Source: a virus. Taken from it: a DNA stretch of 49,241 nucleotides. The stretch spans positions 1 to 49,241 of the IMG/VR virus record IMGVR_UViG_3300050821_007143. The stretch is one strand, 5' to 3'. Positions within the stretch are counted from its first letter, which is position 1. Each line of letters starts with the position of its first letter. This document shows, piece by piece, positions 38,261-46,770 of the stretch. Below the pieces are notes generated by a model. It did not search any database. It saw nothing but the letters and a program-made list of their open reading frames with translations, and was not told the origin of the DNA. Made by a program: the position numbers and the translations under genes.

Positions 38261-39828
38261 CAGCCCCCGGCGCCGTAACCCAGACGCACACTGCGCTCGG
38301 CCTGGTCACGCTGCAGCTTGAGGTAGGCGAAGGTGTTCTCGGAAGGTTGGTCGGCGTCACTGTCCCGGCGCTCGCCCATCGGCACCTGGAGGGTCAATCC
38401 AAGCCCGATATAGGCCAGCGTATCGACAAAATCGTCGTGCGCATCGTAAGGGAATTTCAGCATCTGATCGCGCGCCGCCGGCCACCATGGCGCGCGCTCG
38501 GGGAACCGCACCTTACCCATCGAAAGACGCCCCTGGATCGACTGCGCCCGGGTCTGCTTGTCAGCGATCGGCTGCATCTCGATGAGACTGCAGAAGGTGT
38601 GCGTCTCCAGCATGCGCTTGCGCAGGAAAGGCCCGATCGATTTGCTGATATGCCCGCGCTCGGCCCACCAAAACAGCGGCCTATGCAGCTTCATCATGCG
38701 CAGCATGCTCTCCGTCGTCTGCTCGGCGGTCATGTGCCGCCAGATCAGGTCCGCGAGCACCCAGATATTGTCCTGGCTGTCGACCCCGATGACCATCAGA
38801 CAGGTCTTGTCGGAGCCCTGCTTGAGCGCGACCGCGTGATCGGACGCCGCGTAATGACGCAGATTATCCGGCAGATCGTTGGGCCGGTACGTGTGCAGCC
38901 AGTCGACGCTAAAAAACGTCCCGCCGGCCGGCGAGGGGCGACCCTGATACAGGGCGCTAAAACCGCGCACGTCCCGCCGCTGCAGGCTCTCCAGATACTC
39001 CTTGCCAAACCGGCTCGGCCACAGCGCATCGCCGACCTGGCGCTTGAGCGGGTCCTTGTCCTCGGCCGCGAGCGCCGGCAGATCGATAATCCGCCAGTCA
39101 TGCGCCTCCATCGGGTCGTAATAGGAGTTATGCGGGTCAGTAAGCCGACCGATGAGGTCATCCTGGTGCCAGCGGGTCTGGATGAGGAGGATGCGGCCGG
39201 TCTCATCCATCAGCCGGCTCGCAATGACCTGGGTAAACCAGGTCCAGAGCGTGTCACGGATCGTCGGACTGTCGGCTTCCATACGATCCTTGATCGGATC
39301 GTCGATCACCAGCAGATCACCGCCGCGCCCGGTGGTGGTCCCGCCGCGACCGACAAAAGCAAGAATACCGCCGGCGGTGGTTTCCAGCCGGTCGGAGGCT
39401 TTACTGTCACTTTTCAGGACTGTATTGGGGAAAACCTGCGCGTAAGGCTGCGACAGCATGATATCGCGCACCGCGCGGCCGATATCCTGGCTGAATTTCT
39501 CGTTATAAGTGCCAAAAATGGTCGATTTTGCCGGGTTTCGTCCGACCACCCAGGCGAGGAATTTCTTACTCGCCAACTCGGTTTTACCGTGCCGGGGCGG
39601 CAAATTGATGATCAAACGGCGAAATTTCTCGCCTTTTTCGAGTTCTTCAAGGGCGACACAGATAACCCGATGAAACCGCTGCGCCTCGTAACGCGAAAAA
39701 TCGGGGTCGTCCGGGTGGGCCGGGACCGGCATCATCAAGCGGGTAAAGGCGAGCATCGAGGTCTCGGCCTCGGTGACCGCGATCAGGCGTTTTAGTACCA
39801 GTTCGTAACGTTCAACGTCAGGCGACAT
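38257..39828 (-). CDS. terL: Terminase large subunit
   Basis: A 523-aa ATPase-nuclease. Walker A is PPRHGKTE (77-84), Walker B LLVIDDP (172-178), with ILLIQTRWHQDDL as the coupling region. The C-terminal RNase H-like nuclease shows YAASDHAVALKQGSDKTCLM with its first Asp and HDDFVDTLAYIGLG with the last. It cuts and translocates DNA into the procapsid through the portal encoded next. It lies far from the candidate small subunit at 45879. Confidence 0.93.
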   Translation of the reverse strand: MSPDVERYELVLKRLIAVTEAETSMLAFTRLMMPVPAHPDDPDFSRYEAQRFHRVICVALEELEKGEKFRRLIINLPPRHGKTELASKKFLAWVVGRNPAKSTIFGTYNEKFSQDIGRAVRDIMLSQPYAQVFPNTVLKSDSKASDRLETTAGGILAFVGRGGTTTGRGGDLLVIDDPIKDRMEADSPTIRDTLWTWFTQVIASRLMDETGRILLIQTRWHQDDLIGRLTDPHNSYYDPMEAHDWRIIDLPALAAEDKDPLKRQVGDALWPSRFGKEYLESLQRRDVRGFSALYQGRPSPAGGTFFSVDWLHTYRPNDLPDNLRHYAASDHAVALKQGSDKTCLMVIGVDSQDNIWVLADLIWRHMTAEQTTESMLRMMKLHRPLFWWAERGHISKSIGPFLRKRMLETHTFCSLIEMQPIADKQTRAQSIQGRLSMGKVRFPERAPWWPAARDQMLKFPYDAHDDFVDTLAYIGLGLTLQVPMGERRDSDADQPSENTFAYLKLQRDQAERSVRLGYGAGGW

Positions 39829-39831
39829 AGC

Positions 39832-40344
39832 TCACGTCAGGGTGAAAGGCGGTGTCGTGGCGGTCTTCAGCGGGACGGTCGACGAGCCCGTCGCGGTCGC
39901 GGCCCCGGCGACGAGAGTGTTAGCCGGAAAGGTCGTCGTATAGGTCCCGGGGCTGCCTGGCGTGACGGGTGCCGCACGGGTCGCGACAACCGCGCCACCT
40001 TGGTTGACGCTCACCGAGACTGTCGGCGGCAAGGTCAGTACCGTCGGGTCGACATCGATGGTCCCGGAGATCGCCAGGGTCGCGGTGTGCGCTTGTCCCG
40101 CAGGCGTCGCCACCGTAAAGGTCGCGCCAGGCCCGCTATGATACTCGCGGAAAGACTGCTTGAGCACCCGAAAGACATTCATCCCCGGGTGCGGCGGCGG
40201 GGCCGAAACCGCCTGCGGGGTCGGCTCGGCCTGGGCTTCCGGGGCGGCTGTATCCTCACGCATCGCGTCGTGATGCGCCGGGACGCGCGGTGAGTGGCGC
40301 ACTGCCGTGTGGTGACTAGTTTTCTCTTTCTCTTTCTTGGGCAT
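39832..40344 (-). CDS. Hypothetical protein with Ig-like beta region
   Basis: The ATG at 40344 (MPKKEKEKTSHH) has GGAG upstream and overlaps the end of the previous gene by 29 bases; the longer ORF from 40410 is less likely. The 170-aa protein has a basic start, a Pro-rich linker, and a C-terminal beta-rich domain (ATFTVATPAGQAHTATLAIS, PTVSVSVNQGGAVVATRAAP) with an Ig-like pattern. It is probably a virion decoration or fibre-associated protein. Confidence 0.5.
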   Translation of the reverse strand: MPKKEKEKTSHHTAVRHSPRVPAHHDAMREDTAAPEAQAEPTPQAVSAPPPHPGMNVFRVLKQSFREYHSGPGATFTVATPAGQAHTATLAISGTIDVDPTVLTLPPTVSVSVNQGGAVVATRAAPVTPGSPGTYTTTFPANTLVAGAATATGSSTVPLKTATTPPFTLT

Positions 40345-40825
40345 GGCTGGTCTCCTGAACCGGGGTCTCGACGACAGCACCGTTCGACGGCGGCGCATCG
40401 GCCGAGCCATTGGCGTTTGTCGCGCTGACGACGCAGGTCATGGTCTTGCCGACATCATCGGGGTCCATGATGTCGTAGCGCGCGTCATCGATGCCGGCAT
40501 CAGCGCCATCGATCTGCCAGAGGTAGTGGTACTCGGTTGGCTCACCAACCCACTCGCCCATGGTGCAGACCATCTGCGCGCCCTCCTGGTAGACGTGAGG
40601 GACAGCGAGGTTGATCGGGGCCGAGTTTGCCGGAATGACGAGAGCGATATCACCGGAAGCCTCGGTGTATTTGGGTGTGCCAAGCCAGAGCCGTGGCGCG
40701 GCAGGCGCGTCGGGCGAGGCAATTTCGATGTAAATCTCGCCCGCGGTAAGACTGCCGGACTTGGGCGGCAGAAACCCGACCCGGTAGGTGCTCATCAAAG
40801 TAACGGTTTCAGGATCGACAGCCAT
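40316..40825 (-). CDS. Hypothetical Ig-like virion protein
   Basis: 169 aa with beta-rich sequence (GSLTAGEIYIEIASPDAPAA, EPTEYHYLWQIDGADAGIDD, GKTMTCVVSATNANGSADAP). The second half resembles Ig-like repeats of phage surface proteins. It lies between the beta-helix protein and TerL, and its charged tail (HAQEREREN) overlaps the next gene. Likely exposed on the particle; function unknown. Confidence 0.55.
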   Translation of the reverse strand: MAVDPETVTLMSTYRVGFLPPKSGSLTAGEIYIEIASPDAPAAPRLWLGTPKYTEASGDIALVIPANSAPINLAVPHVYQEGAQMVCTMGEWVGEPTEYHYLWQIDGADAGIDDARYDIMDPDDVGKTMTCVVSATNANGSADAPPSNGAVVETPVQETSHAQEREREN

Positions 40826-40841
40826 CCTCAGAACTCCCCAA

Positions 40842-42494
40842 TTACAGCGGGCTGCATTGCCAATTGAAGGCGTAGCCGTGCATATCCACCGAGCTGTAAA
40901 GATTTATCCCCTGAATAGTCGACGCGACAGCAACAGTGCCAGGGAACGGTGTCGTCACCGTCGAATTGATGGATGGCGTGAGCGTACACACCGGCGGGGT
41001 GGCAAATACCCGCTGACTGCCGAACAGGACAGTACATTGGGTAACCGTTCCGGTTCCTATCTGCACCGCGCCGCGCGCACTAATCCCGCTGACAACCGGG
41101 GCTGTGCCACAGGCGCCCGCCGTTGCTTGGTCGTAATTCAGGTTTATTATGTTGGGGTATTTGTTGGCATAGGATGTCGCCAGGCCCAGCGACCCGGAGG
41201 TCGGGAACTGGCCCTCGATGACCGTGCCGGTGGTATCCGCGTCAATCGCGTACTGAAAGCGGTTTGCTCCCGCCGGATAATACGATGCCGGGCCAAACGT
41301 GACACCGGTGACCCGGTCGGTGCCGGTCGCGGAACCGCCTTCCTTGACGGTGATCATCGCGTCGTTGATGGTCAGATTGGAGGAATTTAGGATTTTCAGG
41401 CCCTGGACGGTAATGGCGTGGGGAAAGACCCCGGGTACTGACGCGCTGTTCTGATCGATAGTAAGCGCATAGCCGTCGACAAGGTTCTGCACCAGGATGT
41501 TGGAAAGCGTCGCCCCGACAACATTGCCCCAAACGGTAATTCCGCTCTTTTGCCCCCGCCCGCCATAACTTCCATCGACGACAAAATCCGAAACAACGAC
41601 GCCGATTATGGTGCCGCCCGCAAACAAGGGATCGATATCCAGCGCCGTCCCGCAACCGACCGCCTTGTTGCCGACCGACAGGTAATTGACGCCATCCCCT
41701 GGATGCGTCGCGAGCGTGTCGGAGGAATTAAAGTTAAAACCGTACTGACCGGCTTGTGTCGCGCCAGTGCACATTACGGTGTCAAAGGCGACCGTGGCAT
41801 CCAGCGGGCTGTCCCAGAAATCGAACCCGGAGTTCATGTTGTCGATGGCGATACTGTTGGTGACCGTCGTGTACTGGCTGGCGAGCATGGCGGTGCAATC
41901 GGCAAAACCGATACAAGTGATCTTGTCGACGCCGACGTATTGGGCATTACGCAGAAAGATCGCGACGGTCTGGCCGAGGGTCGGCACGGCGACCGCCGAG
42001 CCATCGATCGTAAAACCGCTGAAATAGATGTTCTTATCGACAAAATTATGGACCGCGCCGCCGCAGTTCGGATTGTAGAACACCGGCCGCCAGGTCGCGC
42101 TGTCGCTCGCCGCCGAGCACGGGGTGTGCTGCGTCGCATCCCAGGTCGCCGCGAGCTTGATGACGCTGCCGCTATGCCCAGACACCTGCTGCTTGCCGCC
42201 AGGGCAGAGCGGCAGCGGCTTGCTGATAGTGTAGGTAACGTTTGCCTGCAGCTCCACGGAATGACAGGTGGCAAGCGCCGCGATGATCGAGTTTGTATCG
42301 TCGGGGTCCGCGGCAACTTTGAACTGGGCCGGGGTCACGACATTGTTTGACGGTATCGGCTGGGCGGGCTGCTTTGCTGTCGTGCTGGGATTACCGAGCA
42401 CGGTCCCCGGCGGGATATTGCCAAAATTCTGGGCGCCCGCGGGAACGGCCAACCCCGCCAGAAAAACCAGCAAAATCGCGGCAATGCGGGTCAT
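40842..42494 (-). CDS. Right-handed beta-helix protein with N-terminal signal peptide
   Basis: The ATG at 42494 overlaps the upstream stop (ATGA), giving 550 aa. Residues 1-21 form a classical Sec signal: MTR, a hydrophobic core IAAILLVFLAGLAV, then PAGA before a likely cleavage site. The rest shows repeated strand turns of a pectate-lyase-type parallel beta-helix (NIYFSGFTIDGSAVAV, GVDKITCIGFADC, LVDGYALTIDQNSASV, LKILNSSNLTINDAMITVKE). It sits in the tail-fibre gene cluster, so a tailspike or depolymerase is expected, but phage tail proteins do not normally carry export signals. It has many Cys, consistent with an exported protein. Confidence 0.7.
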   Translation of the reverse strand: MTRIAAILLVFLAGLAVPAGAQNFGNIPPGTVLGNPSTTAKQPAQPIPSNNVVTPAQFKVAADPDDTNSIIAALATCHSVELQANVTYTISKPLPLCPGGKQQVSGHSGSVIKLAATWDATQHTPCSAASDSATWRPVFYNPNCGGAVHNFVDKNIYFSGFTIDGSAVAVPTLGQTVAIFLRNAQYVGVDKITCIGFADCTAMLASQYTTVTNSIAIDNMNSGFDFWDSPLDATVAFDTVMCTGATQAGQYGFNFNSSDTLATHPGDGVNYLSVGNKAVGCGTALDIDPLFAGGTIIGVVVSDFVVDGSYGGRGQKSGITVWGNVVGATLSNILVQNLVDGYALTIDQNSASVPGVFPHAITVQGLKILNSSNLTINDAMITVKEGGSATGTDRVTGVTFGPASYYPAGANRFQYAIDADTTGTVIEGQFPTSGSLGLATSYANKYPNIINLNYDQATAGACGTAPVVSGISARGAVQIGTGTVTQCTVLFGSQRVFATPPVCTLTPSINSTVTTPFPGTVAVASTIQGINLYSSVDMHGYAFNWQCSPL

Positions 42495-43429
42495 ACCGTA
42501 CCCCACAAGGTTCCGAGCCAGATCAGCGTCACCGAGGCAAAATCCGACATCAAGGTGTAGGTCGGGTTGTTATCGATCGTCGCTCCCGCCGCTACGATGA
42601 TCGGGTTGCTGCCGGCACTGCCGAGGGCGTCCTTGATGGTGACCAGCTGACCGACGACGCGACCGTTGCCAAGGGTAATGGTGGCGCCACCCGATGCCTG
42701 GACGAGGAGCAGGTAGTTGGCCCCGGTGGGCGGGGTAAAGCCGCCGGACCCGGTAAAAGGCGGCGGGCTAAAGGCTTGCGGCAGCGTAAAAACAAAGATC
42801 TGCACAATGTCGCCGGATGCGGCCGGCTGGGTGAGCGTGATCTGGTTGGCGACTGTCTCGTTGTAGTCGTCGGTCGGGGTCAGCAGCAGACCGCGGCGAA
42901 AGACCTGGGTGCGCTGCGGAACGGTAGGGTCGAAAGCGAGGGTGCTGGCGTTGCGGTCAGGGCCTTGAAAAACCGTCTGGTTAAGGCTGGCGAGATAGAC
43001 ATAGCGGGCGGTATTGGTTGGCGCCGGAGGCAAGGCATTCTGCCAGTTCGACACCTGCTGGGCCGCCCGGTTGGCCCACCAGCGCGAGGACCAGTGATCA
43101 CCGGTGATGTCCGCCGAGGCCAGGATATTAGGCGGTATGGTGTCCGGCATGTGCTCGGCCCAGGCACCCGCCAGGGTCGCGTAGTCGCTGGCTAGAGCCG
43201 TGCCGTCGGCCCCGGCGACCGGGGTCGGGTCGGATTTCGGGGCAGCCTTGAGCGAGCCATCCGAGTTAAGACTGGTCCCGACCCAGGCGATGACATCCGA
43301 GATCACCTTGGCGGTCTGCGCGTGCTCGCTGTCGAGCTTGTCCCCGGGCGGCGGCGCGGTGGGGTTGCTCACCTGAAAAGAAGTGAACGAATACTGCGGC
43401 TTCGGCGGCTGTGGTTGAGGGGCGCTCAT
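42491..43429 (-). CDS. Tail fibre protein (paralogous N-terminus)
   Basis: This is a 312-aa protein. Residues 12-55 ([32 protein letters not shown]) and about 88-122 ([31 protein letters not shown]) repeat the N-terminal modules of the next fibre gene, so both likely attach to the tail through the same domain. The C-terminal part is beta-rich ([28 protein letters not shown]). It probably binds host surface structures. Confidence 0.65.
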   Translation of the reverse strand: MSAPQPQPPKPQYSFTSFQVSNPTAPPPGDKLDSEHAQTAKVISDVIAWVGTSLNSDGSLKAAPKSDPTPVAGADGTALASDYATLAGAWAEHMPDTIPPNILASADITGDHWSSRWWANRAAQQVSNWQNALPPAPTNTARYVYLASLNQTVFQGPDRNASTLAFDPTVPQRTQVFRRGLLLTPTDDYNETVANQITLTQPAASGDIVQIFVFTLPQAFSPPPFTGSGGFTPPTGANYLLLVQASGGATITLGNGRVVGQLVTIKDALGSAGSNPIIVAAGATIDNNPTYTLMSDFASVTLIWLGTLWGTV

Positions 43430-45336
43430 AACCGGGCTTCCAGGGCTTCAACACGCGCCATGGCCTCCTGTAAAGCCTTGGCAAGAGACGCCATCACCGC
43501 CATCAGATCGGGCGACTGGATAAGGTTCGGCGCGTCCTTGTGCCCGCTCGCCGCGCTCGGCAGCAGCGTCTCCTGCAGCTCGTGCGCGAGAAAACCCCAG
43601 CGTTCGGTGGGTTCGGCCCGATACAGCTCGCCAAAATCCTTGATCGTGTAGCTGATCGGGCGCAACGCCTTGACTTTGTCCCAGGTCGAGAAGAGCGGCG
43701 CGATGTTGGCCTTGATCCGGTAATCGCAGGTAAAGGCAAAGGTGCCCATATTGGTGCTGTCGATCCACAGATTTGCACCGGGTGCCCAGTCGATACTAAA
43801 GGAGTTCGGGCGAGAAGGTCCGGCCCCGCCTGCGCGGACCTGGAAGCCAAAAGAAGTACCTATTTGTCCAGTAGCGCCAAGTGTACCGACAATGCTGGTC
43901 CCGGTACTGGCGATCGTCAACTGCGAGGCGGCGCCATTGATCGACTGAAAATTATGCTGGGTATTACGGTAGAAATTAGTTCCACTACCTGAAAGAAAAG
44001 ATACGTTACCGGCGCCATCGTAAAGCTGGACACTCCCGCTGGCAGCGGTTATCGCGTTAAAGCCGGCGACAGAAACAATACCGGTGAAGTTCGGGTTGGC
44101 GATCGGCGCAAAGGTCGATGTCGGGATGCTTGAAGTGACCGTATTGGCGCTCGCCGCGATCGGGATCTGCCCGGCGACCATGCCGGTCATGTTGGCCGCG
44201 CCGGTCGCCCCGGTCGCCCCGGTGGTCCCGGTCGGCCCCGCCGGGCCTTGCGGTCCCACCCCGCCGGTCGCCCCGGTGGCCCCGGTCGGCCCCGCCGCGC
44301 CTTGCGGTCCCACCCCGCCGGTCGCCCCGGTGGCCCCGGTCGGCCCCGCCGCGCCTTGCGGTCCCACCCCGCCGGTTGCGCCCGTTGCGCCAGTCGCACC
44401 GCTCGACCCCGTCGGCCCGATCGGTCCCGGCACCGTGCTGGCCGCGCCGGTGGCCCCGGTCGCACCGGCAATTCCCGTAGCGCCGCTTGGGCCCGCCACG
44501 CCCTGCAGCCCCTGCGGGCCGAGCGGACCCTGGGGGCCCGCAGGACCGACAGCGCCGGTGGCGCCGGCAGGACCCTGCGGACCCGCCGGGCCGGTGGCGC
44601 CGCCGCCCGGCCCGATCGGGCCAATCGGCCCCGTGGCACCGGTCGGGCCGGGTGGGCCGACGTGGTTTACGTCAAAGATTTCAGCGGCCTGGTTGGCCCA
44701 CCAGCGCGAGGACCAGTGGTCCCCGGTGAGCCCCATCACCGCCAGGATATTGGGCGGGATCGGGTCCGGCATGTGCTCGGCCCAGGCTTGGGTGACGAGA
44801 CCATAATCCTCGCACAAAGCCTCGACGCCATCGGCATGGTTGGCGGAATTGCCGGCGTCGGTGGCGCTGGCGGCAGCCGCCGCGGCCGATGCCGCGGCAT
44901 CGGCGGCCGAACTCGCCGCGTCCTGCGCCTCGCTCGAAGACCGCGCGGCGGCATCCTGGGCCGAAGCGTTGCCGGCTTCGGCCGCGGCAGCCGCGGCACC
45001 GGCGCCGGCGGCAGCGGCGGCGGTCTGGGCGGACGCCGCCAGGGCGCTCTCGACGAGGCCCTCGACGCGGGTCGAAGCGGTGGTCACGATATCGTCGAAA
45101 AGCCCAGGGATCAGCTGGGTTTTGCCGACTGTGGCGGGGCGCAGGGAACCATCGGAATTGAGGCTGGCGCCGGCCCAGGCGAGGGTTTCGCGCAGGGCTT
45201 TATCGGTGCGGGCGAGTTCACCGTCGAGACGGTCGCCGGGGGGCGGGGAAGACGGGTGATGAAGCTGAAAGTCGGCAAACGAGAACTGCCGCGCGGGGGG
45301 CGCGGGAAGCGGGGCGTGCGTGCCGTTCACCGCCAT
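43426..45336 (-). CDS. Collagen-like tail fibre with S74-type C-terminal chaperone domain
   Basis: The ATG at 45336 makes the N-terminus align with the paralogous fibre (RQFSFADFQ with PQYSFTSFQ) and is preferred to the GTG at 45390, which overlaps the parS-like site. The 636-aa protein has an attachment domain, Ala-rich coiled coil (about residues 85-145), a second attachment module ([16 protein letters not shown]), about 155 residues of Gly-X-Y collagen-like repeats, beta-rich sequence and a C-terminal S74 intramolecular chaperone domain (CDYRIKANI ... [10 protein letters not shown]). The usual catalytic Ser of SDxRxK is Cys here, so self-cleavage is uncertain. Confidence 0.8.
   Translation of the reverse strand: MAVNGTHAPLPAPPARQFSFADFQLHHPSSPPPGDRLDGELARTDKALRETLAWAGASLNSDGSLRPATVGKTQLIPGLFDDIVTTASTRVEGLVESALAASAQTAAAAAGAGAAAAAAEAGNASAQDAAARSSSEAQDAASSAADAAASAAAAAASATDAGNSANHADGVEALCEDYGLVTQAWAEHMPDPIPPNILAVMGLTGDHWSSRWWANQAAEIFDVNHVGPPGPTGATGPIGPIGPGGGATGPAGPQGPAGATGAVGPAGPQGPLGPQGLQGVAGPSGATGIAGATGATGAASTVPGPIGPTGSSGATGATGATGGVGPQGAAGPTGATGATGGVGPQGAAGPTGATGATGGVGPQGPAGPTGTTGATGATGAANMTGMVAGQIPIAASANTVTSSIPTSTFAPIANPNFTGIVSVAGFNAITAASGSVQLYDGAGNVSFLSGSGTNFYRNTQHNFQSINGAASQLTIASTGTSIVGTLGATGQIGTSFGFQVRAGGAGPSRPNSFSIDWAPGANLWIDSTNMGTFAFTCDYRIKANIAPLFSTWDKVKALRPISYTIKDFGELYRAEPTERWGFLAHELQETLLPSAASGHKDAPNLIQSPDLMAVMASLAKALQEAMARVEALEARL
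44200..44662. repeat. Collagen-like repeat-coding region
   Basis: Gly-X-Y codons, with a 54-bp unit (18 residues, [18 protein letters not shown]) repeated three times at about 44240-44390. In-frame length variation is expected. The long plus-strand ORFs here are mirror images of the repeat. Confidence 0.85.
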
Positions 45337-45363
45337 TTCAGGCCCGTGCGCCCCCGTGTCGCG

Positions 45364-45379
45364 TGTTTCACGTGAAACA
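45364..45379. promoter_or_regulatory. Perfect 16-bp parS-like palindrome (ParB binding site)
   Basis: TGTTTCACGTGAAACA is a perfect 16-bp palindrome and equals the chromosomal parS consensus bound by ParB in many bacteria, including alphaproteobacteria. It lies 28 bases before the tail-fibre start. A chance exact hit of one 16-mer in 49 kb is of order 1 in 100,000. No parA or parB gene is visible in the window, so host ParB would be the ligand. Function is inferred. Confidence 0.7.
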
Positions 45380-45541
45380 ACACTACGCACGACACGCTAC
45401 AAAAGACAAGAAGTGCGGTATAAAGCGCGGGTAAGCGTGCAAAATCGCCCGACCGCGCCGGGAGTACGGGTGCCGACCGAAACCGCCGCGCCAGACGCCA
45501 ACCGGCCGGAGCGGGGGCCGCCCGAGCCCCTAGAATAGACC

Positions 45542-45559
45542 GGTGGATAGCGGGGATAA
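45542..45559 (-). promoter_or_regulatory. Two adjacent DnaA-box-like sequences
   Basis: On the minus strand TTATCCCCG (45559-45551) and CTATCCACC (45550-45542) each match seven of nine bases of TTATCCACA and are directly adjacent. Such weak matches arise by chance fairly often; the neighbouring iterons make them worth noting. The rest of 45380-45541 shows nothing clear. Confidence 0.3.
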
Positions 45560-45659
45560 GTGCCCCCGCCGGGCCGAAAAATATGCGGGCCTCGCGCGCG
45601 CGTATAGTGGGCAGATATGGCGGAAATCCGGGGCCTAAAACGCTACGGTCCCGGTTACC

Positions 45660-45724
45660 GAAGATAGCCGACCCGACCCGAAGATAGCCGACCCGAAGAT
45701 AGCCGACCCGAAGATAGCCAAACC
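45660..45724. repeat. Four 15-bp iteron-like direct repeats
   Basis: GAAGATAGCCGACCC occurs exactly at 45660-45674, 45680-45694 and 45695-45709, with a diverged copy (GAAGATAGCCAAACC) at 45710-45724; a GACCC insert separates copies one and two. Direct repeats of this size in a gene-free region are typical of plasmid iterons or regulator-binding arrays. On the minus strand they would read as GYLRV repeats, but that ORF is not credible. Confidence 0.8.
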
Positions 45725-45825
45725 GCGACTTGGTGGGAAAAGCAGTCACGGGTTCAACGGCCGCGGCCGGGGACCCCCCAGGGGGGCGGAAGCCCTGGGG
45801 CCGTGCCGGTCCCGGACCGGTCGGA

Positions 45826-45865
45826 CTGGTCCCGTGCTTCCTTGGACAGGAAGACGCGGGACCAG
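45826..45865. terminator. Compound hairpin after the small terminase-like gene
   Basis: CTGGTCCCG (45826-45834) pairs with CGGGACCAG (45857-45865), and inside it CTTCC pairs with GGAAG around a seven-base loop. An A/T pair extends the base. It lies 13 bases after the stop of the gene at 45879 on the minus strand. Its arms equal those of the hairpin after the capsid gene. Further GC-rich palindromes fill 45765-45825. Confidence 0.5.
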
Positions 45866-45878
45866 TGATAACAAGGGC

Positions 45879-46241
45879 TTAGGACACGATGCCGAGGTCG
45901 ACAGCCGTGCGCAACCGTTCGAGTTCGGCTATCAGCTCATCACGCGACAGCGTGGCGAGCGATGGCGTGTCCCGCTCCGGGACAATCTGGTGACGGCCAA
46001 TCTGACCATCCATTTCAGCTAAGGTCCTGGCAGCATTGACCCTTGCTGCGGCGGGTGCTTTGGGGTCGGAGACTATCGATTTTAGGTACTCTGATACCCC
46101 ATAACCCATTGATTTTCCACTGTCCTCCGACAATGACGAGGACAAACCTGTGGTGTTGGTTTTTCTCTGGTCCCGGACCAACGGCTTGTTGGTCCTCGTT
46201 GGTCCCCTGGTCCTGGTCCTGGTCCTGGCGCGCGCTTTCAT
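45879..46241 (-). CDS. Candidate small terminase subunit
   Basis: The ATG at 46241 overlaps the stop of the upstream gene (TGATG), giving 120 aa; the longer ORF from 46619 runs through that gene. The N-terminus is basic with RTRTRTR, coded by a GGTCCT microsatellite at about 46199-46228. The core YLKSIVSDPKAPAAARVNAA followed by RTLAEMDGQIG resembles the HTH region of several phage small terminases, and the C-terminus is helical (SRDELIAELERLRTAV). It would recognise the packaging site. TerL is 6 kb away, so the call is tentative. Confidence 0.55.
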   Translation of the reverse strand: MKARARTRTRTRGPTRTNKPLVRDQRKTNTTGLSSSLSEDSGKSMGYGVSEYLKSIVSDPKAPAAARVNAARTLAEMDGQIGRHQIVPERDTPSLATLSRDELIAELERLRTAVDLGIVS

Positions 46242-46663
46242 CACACGTTCACCAGGTACCATGCCCAACGTCGCGGCCGGCCGTCCCCCGGCTCGGGGAC
46301 CATTGCCAGCGCTTGTCGCTGTACTCGCGCCCAATACAACGGTTCGGCCTGGCGCTTGTCCCATGCCTGTAGCAGCGCCAACCGCATAGGCGATCGTTGT
46401 GGCGTGGGAAAATCGGTAAGGCGTCGCCAGCACGGCAGCGCGAGAAGCTCCAACGGCAGCAACCCGCGATATTCCAGCCGGTAAAGATATCGCCGCTCGC
46501 CACGTCCGAAACCCTCGCCAGCAACCTGCCGGCCGTGACGCCACGGCACGCGCGGTTGCTCGGGGTACCGCACCTGGTAGCGCTCTAGCGCGGCGATGCT
46601 GTTCGGCGAGCCACGCCACCCACCGACGCGCGATACCTCACCGATTTGTTGTGTGCGTGCCAT
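46241..46663 (-). CDS. 140-aa hypothetical protein
   Basis: The ATG at 46663 (MARTQQIGEVSRVGG) has AGAGGGA upstream. The sequence is basic and aromatic (RYQVRYPEQPRVPWRHGRQV, YLYRLEYRGLLPLELLALPC, RRWAWYLVNV). No family was recognised. It is coupled to the terminase-like gene downstream and diverges from the AAA+ operon. Confidence 0.55.
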   Translation of the reverse strand: MARTQQIGEVSRVGGWRGSPNSIAALERYQVRYPEQPRVPWRHGRQVAGEGFGRGERRYLYRLEYRGLLPLELLALPCWRRLTDFPTPQRSPMRLALLQAWDKRQAEPLYWARVQRQALAMVPEPGDGRPRRWAWYLVNV

Positions 46664-46770
46664 TGGTCCCTCTGGTGTTTGTTGCGTGTCTAGTCTATAT
46701 CCGTGTTGGGCCAATGCCCAAACGACACGACACCACGTAGCCTACACACCGAGAAAAGGACACCTGATCA
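46664..46770. promoter_or_regulatory. Divergent promoter region with palindrome
   Basis: TTGGGCCAATGCCCAA (46706-46721) is a perfect inverted repeat with a four-base loop, placed between the leftward terminase-like pair and the rightward AAA+ operon. It is a candidate operator. CTATAT at about 46695 could be a -10 box but has no convincing -35 partner. Confidence 0.4.

Noticed and set aside
38161-39795. 544-aa plus-strand ORF
   Set aside because: Antisense of terL with no recognisable domain or ribosome-binding site.
44248-45375. Arg/Gly-rich plus-strand ORF
   Set aside because: Mirror of the collagen-like and Ala-rich codons of the tail fibre.
43426-45390. Upstream GTG start of the tail fibre at 45390
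   Set aside because: It would place the parS-like site inside the gene and add residues without match in the paralogous fibre; the ATG at 45336 aligns better.
45660-45724. Possible CRISPR array
   Set aside because: Repeats are only 15 bp, contiguous and without spacers; no cas genes.
45327-45749. Minus-strand ORF with GYLRV repeats
   Set aside because: It covers the iterons, the parS-like site and the start of the fibre gene, has no good start signal and changes character along its length; the repeats are better explained as DNA elements.
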